Shown piece after piece: positions 6,246 to 11,326 of a stretch of 11,326 bases of DNA. The DNA comes from Roseburia sp. Its GTDB lineage: Bacteria; Bacillota; Clostridia; Lachnospirales; Lachnospiraceae. The notes below the pieces were generated by a model that worked only from the letters and a program-made list of their open reading frames with translations, searched no databases and had not been told where the DNA came from. The position numbers were made by a program, and so were the translations under genes. The stretch's first letter is position 1, and every line of letters begins with the position of its first letter. The DNA lies in contig JAGASC010000125.1 of the NCBI GenBank assembly GCA_017621905.1, positions 1-11,326 on the forward strand. The letters are read 5' to 3'.

Positions 6246-6599
6246 TTATTTATATTTAAAGTCGATCGGACTGTCAATTAATGTTGCAACCTGAAATTCA
6301 TGCTTGTGGCCGTCTTCTTCTTCGGTGAAATCTTTCAGGAAGTGCACGTGCTTGCCATTACCAACTTCAATGGCGCCACCGGTTTTTCCACAGAACTCAT
6401 GGAAGTGATCATCGGAAAAGTCAGTATGAAATTTCACCTCATGGAAATGGTCTTTTTTGTCTTTGGTGTATATGGCTTCTCCGGAAACTGTGCAGAATCT
6501 GTGGTTATGGCACTCATGGCATTCCTGAAAGACTTTGGTACTGCCGGTCAGTTCATGGACATGTTTTTGGTTTTCGCAAGGGAATTGCTCATTATACAT
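6246..6599 (-). CDS. YmaF-family histidine-rich protein
   Basis: A 117-residue protein resembling the YmaF family (function unknown; named after a Bacillus subtilis gene). It has six HxH motifs: HVH 13-15, HNH 31-33, HFH 51-53, HFH 65-67, HVH 84-86 and HKH 98-100, and 14 histidines in all. There are five cysteines, three of them in the CHECHNHRFC cluster (27-36). A repeated pattern of an HxH followed by a short beta-strand-like segment suggests metal binding, but this is not shown for the family. The start at 6599 is fixed by AAGGAG 8 bases upstream; an extension to 6719 would run through the leader and has no site. A weak TTGACT-18-TAACTT promoter candidate lies at 6764-6735. The gene is convergent with the VWA gene. 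Confidence 0.82.
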   Translation of the reverse strand: MYNEQFPCENQKHVHELTGSTKVFQECHECHNHRFCTVSGEAIYTKDKKDHFHEVKFHTDFSDDHFHEFCGKTGGAIEVGNGKHVHFLKDFTEEEDGHKHEFQVATLIDSPIDFKYK

Positions 6600-6822
6600 A
6601 GAAAATCTCCTTTTTTCTTTTAATATATGACAAAGAATGTTCAGATGTGACAGAAAATTAAGATAGAATGGGAGCAGGATATGTTGAAATATATAAGAAT
6701 GCGAAGCATTGGGATTCACTATAAAAGGATGAACAAGTTAGAAGAGAAATAAAAGGGTAGTCAACGCAGAGATAAATAAAGAAAGAAGTATTTAAAAAGA
6801 AGCGCTTTTGGGCATAAAAAAA
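6600..6822 (-). other. Leader region of the YmaF gene, otherwise empty
   Basis: No gene is seen. It contains the YmaF ribosome binding site, a small AATGC-GAA-GCATT hairpin (6698-6710), and on the minus strand a T-run right after the tRNA-Ala end (6822-6816) that may help stop tRNA transcription. Confidence 0.4.
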
Positions 6823-6895
6823 TGGAGATAGTGGGACTCGAACCCATGACCTACGCGTTGCGAACGCGTCGCTCTCCCAACTGAGCTATACCCCC
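6823..6895 (-). tRNA. tRNA-Ala, anticodon CGC
   Basis: A 73-nt cloverleaf on the minus strand. The acceptor GGGGGTA pairs with TATCTCC and contains the G3-U70 wobble that is the main alanine identity element. The D-arm is GCTC/GAGC. The anticodon stem ACGCG/CGCGT carries loop TTCGCAA, giving anticodon CGC (codon GCG). The T-arm has loop TTCGAGT, but its outermost pair is an A-C mismatch (ATGGG with CCCAC). CCA is not encoded: A73 is followed by a T-run. It lies 7 nt after the tRNA-Val gene and should be co-transcribed with it. Confidence 0.93.
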
Positions 6896-6902
6896 AAAGA
6901 AA

Positions 6903-6976
6903 TGGAAGCAAGGGGGCTCGAACCCCTGACCTTTCGCGTGTGAGGCGAACGCTCATCCCGGCTGAGCTATGCTTCC
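6903..6976 (-). tRNA. tRNA-Val, anticodon CAC
   Basis: A 74-nt cloverleaf on the minus strand. The acceptor GGAAGCA pairs fully with TGCTTCC. The D-arm is GCTC/GAGC, and the anticodon stem TTCGC/GCGAA carries loop CTCACAC, giving anticodon CAC (codon GTG). The T-arm AGGGG/CCCCT is perfect with loop TTCGAGC. CCA is not encoded. It is the first gene of the two-tRNA unit, about 85 bp downstream of the promoter at 7061-7088. Confidence 0.94.
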
Positions 6977-7060
6977 ATAAATGATAGAATAAGAACCGCT
7001 GTCCGGAAACAGTGCCATTTCTGAAAACGGATCTGCGGCATGCGATAACTTATATTTAGT

Positions 7061-7088
7061 ATTATACCACTATAGAAAGGAATTACAA
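7061..7088 (-). promoter_or_regulatory. Promoter for the tRNA-Val/tRNA-Ala unit
   Basis: Read on the minus strand: TTGTAA (7088-7083), a 16-bp spacer and a perfect TATAAT (7066-7061). It points at the tRNA genes and overlaps the ribosome binding region of the divergent MoxR-type ATPase gene, whose ATG is at 7098. Confidence 0.6.
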
Positions 7089-7097
7089 GTAAAAAAT

Positions 7098-8621
7098 ATG
7101 AACATAAAGCAGGCAAAAAACGAAATAAAAAATACAGTTATGGCATATCTGTCCAAAGATGCGGCAGGAGAATATAAAATTCCGGCGATTCGTCAGCGTC
7201 CGGTACTTCTCATGGGCCCTCCGGGCATTGGAAAGACTCAGATTATGGAACAGATTGCAAGGGAATGTAAGATCGGTCTGGTGTCCTACACCATCACCCA
7301 TCACACCAGGCAGAGTGCAGTGGGACTTCCCTTTATCCGCGAGGAAAATTTTGAGGGAAAGACCTATTCCGTTACCGAATACACCATGAGCGAAATCATC
7401 GCCAGCGTCCACCGGAAAATCCGTGACAGCGGCCAGAAGGAGGGTATACTCTTTATCGATGAAATCAACTGTGTTTCAGAGACCCTCGCTCCCACCATGC
7501 TGCAGTTTTTGCAGGGAAAAACTTTTGGAAATCAGGCGGTGCCACAGGGCTGGATTATCGTTGCGGCGGGAAACCCGCCGGAATACAACAAGTCCGTCCG
7601 GGATTTTGACATGGTAACCTTAGACCGCGTGCGCTACATGTCGGTGGAGACCGATTTTTCCGTGTGGAAGGAGTATGCGAGAGCACAGCATATCCATGGA
7701 GCGATTTTAAGTTACTTAGAGCTGCGGCCCCGGAATTTTTACCGGGTGGAGGCAGACGTGGACGGCATGAAGTTCGTGACCGCCAGAGGCTGGGAGGATT
7801 TGTCCAATCTGATGGAGGTCTATGAGGAGATGGGGCTGCCGGTGGATGAGACGGTAGTGCTGGAATTTTTACATCACGAGGAAGTGGCGGAGGACGCTGC
7901 AGCCTACTTTGACTTGTACCGGAAATATCAGGATGACTATGGCATTGAACAGATTCTGGCCGGCAAGGTGAAATCGGCTGTTTACGCAAGGATTTATGCC
8001 GCAGCTTTTGATGAAAGACTCAGTGTGGTCAATCTGCTGTTGGATGGATTGCGGAATCTGTTTATCAAAGTGAGTGAAGAAAAATATTTGACAGATGGCT
8101 GGTATGCTTTTTTAAAAGAGTATCGCAGCGCACTGGATACGGCAGAGGATGCGTTAAGGTGTTATGACGAACTTTTGGAGAAAAAAGAAGCGGAGATAGA
8201 GGCTGCAAAACGGGCTGGATTTTACACCCGCAGAGAGGAAGCGGGGCAGCGGGCGCTGCTTGGAATGCTTAAGTCCAATCGACCGAAGCCTGAGGTTGTC
8301 TGTGAAGATGGCAGAGATATAGTCCGGACAAAAGAATATTTTCAGGCGGCAAAAGGAGGATTTGATCTCCAGCGGACGAAATTAGAGCAAGCCGAAACAA
8401 AAGCATCAGAAGCGTTGGAATACGCCTTTGATTTCATGGAGCAGGCCTTCGAACACGGTGAGGAAATGGTAGTGTTCGTAACCGAATTAACACTGGGTGC
8501 AGAATCCGCCATGTTTTTGAGCACTCACACAAGCGAGCGTTATTTAAAATACAACGAACAGCTTTTGATTGGAACCAGAAAGGCCGAACTGCTGTCAGAA
8601 TTGACGAGAGATAACATTTAA
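7098..8621 (+). CDS. MoxR-type AAA+ ATPase
   Basis: A 507-residue cytoplasmic protein. The AAA+ module fills residues about 30-240: Walker A GPPGIGKT (40-47), Walker B ILFIDEI (117-123), sensor-1 Asn in AAGNPPEYN (N159), and a likely arginine-finger region DRVR (176-179). The MoxR-like signature LAPTMLQFLQGKTFG follows Walker B. The remaining 270 residues are mostly helical, with a possible coiled coil around 345-375 (EKKEAEIEAAKRAG). MoxR ATPases act with VWA-domain proteins as chaperone-like machines that activate or insert cofactors into client complexes; the VWA gene here lies about 1 kb upstream but in a separate unit. The ATG at 7098 has only a distant AAAGGA (about 16 bases), so translation may be weak. 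The COG3044 ATPase gene follows after 29 bp and is likely co-transcribed. Confidence 0.88.
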   Translation: MNIKQAKNEIKNTVMAYLSKDAAGEYKIPAIRQRPVLLMGPPGIGKTQIMEQIARECKIGLVSYTITHHTRQSAVGLPFIREENFEGKTYSVTEYTMSEIIASVHRKIRDSGQKEGILFIDEINCVSETLAPTMLQFLQGKTFGNQAVPQGWIIVAAGNPPEYNKSVRDFDMVTLDRVRYMSVETDFSVWKEYARAQHIHGAILSYLELRPRNFYRVEADVDGMKFVTARGWEDLSNLMEVYEEMGLPVDETVVLEFLHHEEVAEDAAAYFDLYRKYQDDYGIEQILAGKVKSAVYARIYAAAFDERLSVVNLLLDGLRNLFIKVSEEKYLTDGWYAFLKEYRSALDTAEDALRCYDELLEKKEAEIEAAKRAGFYTRREEAGQRALLGMLKSNRPKPEVVCEDGRDIVRTKEYFQAAKGGFDLQRTKLEQAETKASEALEYAFDFMEQAFEHGEEMVVFVTELTLGAESAMFLSTHTSERYLKYNEQLLIGTRKAELLSELTRDNI

Positions 8622-8650
8622 ACTTAAGAAAAGGAAGGATGGTAAAAAAT

Positions 8651-10402
8651 ATGCAAACACAAATAGATTTAAAAACTCTTTTACAGAGGATTGACCATAA
8701 AGGCTATCCGGCCTACAAGGACACCAAAGGAAGCTACGATTTCCGAAACTATGTGCTTTCCATCGACCACGTGCAGGGGGACCCATTTGCATCTCCTTCC
8801 AAGGTTAGTGTCCACATCAAAGGAAGTCAGGCAAAATTTCCGACCGAGCTTATTCGGATAAAATGCCGCCGCATCGCCCTGGCAGACTATCTGCTGCGCC
8901 AGTTTGGACGGGAATTGGAAAAAGTCTCATTTCAGGCCAAAGGCTCCGGCAAAAGCGGCCTTTTGTCCGTCAGCAGATGCGGGCAGGAAGTCCTAGAGCG
9001 CACCGCCTGCCAGATAGACGAAAAAAACGGAGATATCGTACTCCGGTTCGAGGTTGGTTTTCCGGCCAACGGTCGTACCATCAATGCCAGAGAGCTGGAA
9101 AAAATTTTCTTTGATTTTCTCCCCCAGGCGGCAGCCCGTTCCCTGTATTACGGAGCACTGGACGCAAAGGTAGTAAAAAAGATAACCGATCTGGCCGAGG
9201 ACCAGCAGTATATCAGGGAGCAGTTAAAGGAGAAAAAGCTGGTGGCATTTGTGGCAAACGGCTCCATTTTGCCCCGGGAATCCGGTGTGTCCGGACGGCC
9301 CATGAAGGAGGCTGTAAAATTCCAGTCTCCTGCATCCCTGGAGGTAGAGCTTACATTACCCCATTATGGAACAATCCGCGGCATGGGAATCCGGGAAGGC
9401 ATCACTTTGATTGTAGGCGGAGGCTACCACGGAAAATCCACACTGCTGAAAGCGTTAGAGTTGGGCGTTTACAATCATATTTCCGGCGATGGCAGGGAAT
9501 ATGTGATTACGGATGCTTCCGCCATGAAAATCCGTGCTGAGGACGGCAGAAGTATCCGGAAAGTGGATATTTCCATGTTTGTAAATAATCTTCCGAACGG
9601 AAAGGATACCGTAGGTTTTTGCACGGAGGACGCCAGCGGCAGTACCTCCCAGGCGGCAAACGTGGTGGAGGCTATGGAGGCAGGCGCAAAAGCATTTTTG
9701 ATTGACGAGGACACCAGTGCCACCAACTTTATGATAAGGGACGAGCTGATGCAGCGGGTGGTGAACCGGGCGGATGAGCCGATTACACCGTTTATTGACC
9801 GGATTGAAGAGCTGTTTTACACATACGGAATTTCTACCGTATTGGTGGCAGGAAGCTCCGGATCTTATTTTCACAAGGCAGATTGTATCATTCAGATGAA
9901 CCAGTACCAGCCGGTAGAAATCACAGAATTTGCAAAAAAAGAAGCAGAGCGTTTCCCGATACCGGAGATTACAAAAAAAGCCTCAAAAGAGATGGGGATT
10001 TCTAAAAGAACGGAAGCTGTCTCGCAAAAAGACACAAGCCTGCGATTCAATCGCTGCGTTCGGCCGGATCGGGCATTCCGGGAGGATGCCCGCATGAAGA
10101 TAAAGACCATGGGACTGGATGGGATTTCCATCAACCATGACACGATAGATGTGCGTTATATGGAGCTGCTGGTGGACAGTGAGCAGCTGTCTGCTCTGGC
10201 GTATCTGCTGAAATATGCCGAATGCCATATTTTTGACGGAAAGCGGACGCTGACCGAATCGGTGGACATACTGGAAAAAATATTGGCAGAAAAAGGACTG
10301 GCTGCGATATGTGAGAGCAGCTATCTGCCCTGCGGGCTTGCAATGCCAAGACGGCAGGAAATATTTGCCTGTATGAATCGATACCGAAAAATCGGGTTGT
10401 AA
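8651..10402 (+). CDS. ABC-class predicted ATPase, COG3044 / MRB1590-like
   Basis: A 583-residue cytoplasmic protein of the family called predicted ATPase of the ABC class. Numbered from the start chosen here, an N-terminal domain (about 1-200) precedes the conserved ANGSILPRESG motif (202-212). Then come Walker A GGGYHGKST (256-264), an ABC-signature-like SGSTSQAAN (329-337), Walker B AFLIDED (348-354) and a C-terminal domain ending LPCGLAMPRRQE. There are no membrane segments, so it is not a transporter subunit. The characterised relative is trypanosome MRB1590, a mitochondrial RNA-editing factor with an RNA-binding pore; an RNA-linked role here is inference. Start: ATG 8651 has AGGATGG 8 bases upstream, while the in-frame ATG at 8639 lies inside that purine-rich site. 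It follows the MoxR-type gene by 29 bp. Confidence 0.88.
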   Translation: MQTQIDLKTLLQRIDHKGYPAYKDTKGSYDFRNYVLSIDHVQGDPFASPSKVSVHIKGSQAKFPTELIRIKCRRIALADYLLRQFGRELEKVSFQAKGSGKSGLLSVSRCGQEVLERTACQIDEKNGDIVLRFEVGFPANGRTINARELEKIFFDFLPQAAARSLYYGALDAKVVKKITDLAEDQQYIREQLKEKKLVAFVANGSILPRESGVSGRPMKEAVKFQSPASLEVELTLPHYGTIRGMGIREGITLIVGGGYHGKSTLLKALELGVYNHISGDGREYVITDASAMKIRAEDGRSIRKVDISMFVNNLPNGKDTVGFCTEDASGSTSQAANVVEAMEAGAKAFLIDEDTSATNFMIRDELMQRVVNRADEPITPFIDRIEELFYTYGISTVLVAGSSGSYFHKADCIIQMNQYQPVEITEFAKKEAERFPIPEITKKASKEMGISKRTEAVSQKDTSLRFNRCVRPDRAFREDARMKIKTMGLDGISINHDTIDVRYMELLVDSEQLSALAYLLKYAECHIFDGKRTLTESVDILEKILAEKGLAAICESSYLPCGLAMPRRQEIFACMNRYRKIGL

Positions 10403-10417
10403 ATCCAATGTGACATC

Positions 10418-10446
10418 TCGACGAATACCTCCTCTTGTGATAAAAT
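10418..10446 (+). promoter_or_regulatory. Extended -10 promoter for the TetM-like GTPase gene
   Basis: TAAAAT (10441-10446) preceded by TGA gives an extended -10; a weak -35, TCGACG (10418-10423), lies 17 bp upstream. The ATG at 10481 follows 34 bp later. No terminator is seen between the COG3044 gene and this promoter. Confidence 0.45.
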
Positions 10447-10480
10447 AAACGCAGTATGCGGCCACAAAAGGAGGTTTTTT

Positions 10481-11326
10481 ATGGGCGAACAGGAAACAAA
10501 AAAAGGGAAGAAGTATATAAGTGCTGGTCTGTTGGCCCATGTGGATGCAGGTAAGACAACTTTATCTGAAGCCATGCTTTACCTCAGCGGAAATATCCGA
10601 AAAGCTGGCCGGGTGGACAACGGGGATGCATTTCTGGATACCCATGCGCTGGAGCGGGCCAGAGGGATCACGATTTTTTCGAAACAGGCGGTGCTTCGCA
10701 TGCCGGATATGACAGTCACATTGCTGGATACGCCGGGACATGTGGATTTTTCCGCGGAGATGGAGCGGACTCTGCAGGTGCTGGATTATGCGATTTTGAT
10801 CATTAGTGGTGCGGACGGTGTGCAGGGGCATACGAAAACCTTGTGGAGGCTGCTTGCGCGTTATCGGATCCCTACCTTTCTTTTTGTCAATAAAATGGAT
10901 CAAAACGGCACAGACAAAGAGCAGCTTTTAGCGGAATTAAAGGAGCAGCTGCATGAAAACTGTGTAGATTTTACGGCGGAGGGCTCGGATGAATTTTACG
11001 ATGCCATTGCCATGTGCAGTGAAACGGCATTGGAACAGTATCTGGAACAGGGAAGGGTGGACATTGAGGAAACAAGACGGCTGATCCGTGAAAGAACTCT
11101 CTTTCCCTGCTATTTTGGGTCCGCGTTAAAAATGCTGGGTGTGGAGGAATTACTGCAGGGACTGGACACTTATACACTGCAGCCACAGTATCCGGAAACC
11201 TTCGGCGCCAAAGTATTTAAAATAGCGAGAGATAACCAGGGAAGTCGTCTGACTTACCTGAAAGTGACAGGTGGAAGTCTCAAGGTGAAGACGCTGCTTT
11301 CCGGTCAGAAAGGAAAGGAAGAAAAG
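10481..11326 (+). CDS. TetM/EF-G-like translational GTPase (partial, cut at window end)
   Basis: The first 282 codons of a gene that runs off the window. The GTPase motifs are complete: G1 AHVDAGKTT (19-27), the RGITI switch (61-65), G3 DTPGH (83-87), G4 NKMD (137-140) and G5 SAL (214-216). The stretch after NKMD (QNGTDKEQ and on to FPCYFGSALKMLGVEELL) aligns with TetM-type ribosomal protection proteins and is much shorter than in EF-G. Domain II starts near 241 (FGAKVFKI). Related chromosomal genes are common in clostridia and are often annotated as tetracycline resistance, but resistance depends on the missing domain IV loops, so this may be a housekeeping ribosome-associated GTPase. AAAAGGAGG 7 bases upstream makes the start certain. 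Full-length relatives are about 640-680 residues. Confidence 0.9.
   Translation, partial: MGEQETKKGKKYISAGLLAHVDAGKTTLSEAMLYLSGNIRKAGRVDNGDAFLDTHALERARGITIFSKQAVLRMPDMTVTLLDTPGHVDFSAEMERTLQVLDYAILIISGADGVQGHTKTLWRLLARYRIPTFLFVNKMDQNGTDKEQLLAELKEQLHENCVDFTAEGSDEFYDAIAMCSETALEQYLEQGRVDIEETRRLIRERTLFPCYFGSALKMLGVEELLQGLDTYTLQPQYPETFGAKVFKIARDNQGSRLTYLKVTGGSLKVKTLLSGQKGKEEK

Noticed and set aside
6600..6719. A 40-residue N-terminal extension of the YmaF-like protein
   Set aside because: The extension covers the AAGGAG site used by the ATG at 6599, has no site of its own, and is unlike the rest of the protein.
7555..7989. A 144-codon minus-strand frame inside the MoxR-type ATPase gene
   Set aside because: It is antisense to a clearly conserved AAA+ protein, is Pro/Arg/Ser-rich as expected of an antisense shadow, and has no recognisable domain.
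9983..10540. A 185-codon minus-strand frame over the end of the COG3044 gene and the GTPase promoter
   Set aside because: It overlaps two well-supported genes and a promoter on the other strand and shows no family motif.

Overview
The window looks like chromosome of an anaerobic Gram-positive bacterium of the Clostridia, most likely the Lachnospiraceae. This rests on strong AGGAGG-type ribosome binding sites, TTGAAA/TAAAAT-type promoters, a two-iron superoxide reductase typical of anaerobes, a BspA-type leucine-rich-repeat protein next to a VWA protein, a COG3044 ATPase and a TetM-like GTPase. The assignment is inferred from gene content; no marker gene fixes the genus.

Layout. (1) 1-1004: a minus-strand PHP-family (HisJ-like) phosphatase with its own promoter and a repeat-derived hairpin downstream. 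(2) 1111-2854: a plus-strand M14 cell-wall peptidase with an N-terminal peptidoglycan-binding domain, then a separately promoted desulfoferrodoxin ending in a hairpin terminator. (3) 2855-3480: a gene-free block holding an array of GGGGCAT-armed hairpins, two of them in a 92-bp tandem duplication, and five in-register copies of a 17-bp repeat. (4) 3484-6077: an extended -10 promoter directly beside the 17-bp repeats, driving an LRR/ankyrin-like protein and then a DUF2201-type VWA protein. Copies of a GTAACAGT-type palindrome lie before, between and after the two genes. (5) 6246-6976, minus strand: a YmaF-like histidine-rich protein and a tRNA-Val(CAC)/tRNA-Ala(CGC) pair. (6) 7098-10402: a MoxR-type AAA+ ATPase followed after 29 bp by a COG3044 ABC-class ATPase resembling trypanosomal MRB1590. 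(7) 10481-end: the first 282 codons of a TetM/EF-G-like translational GTPase, cut by the window edge.

How they may work together. The most system-like part is the MoxR ATPase with the VWA protein, a recurring chaperone-like partnership in bacteria, here with an LRR protein beside the VWA gene and an ABC-class ATPase beside the MoxR gene. The VWA protein keeps a full metal-ion (MIDAS) site, but its N-terminal metallopeptidase-like motif reads HSILH in place of HExxH, so it is probably a scaffold or adaptor and not a protease. The other genes (phosphatase, peptidase, superoxide reductase, YmaF, tRNAs, GTPase) look like independent housekeeping or stress units. The main non-coding interest is the dense set of palindromic repeats around the LRR-VWA pair.
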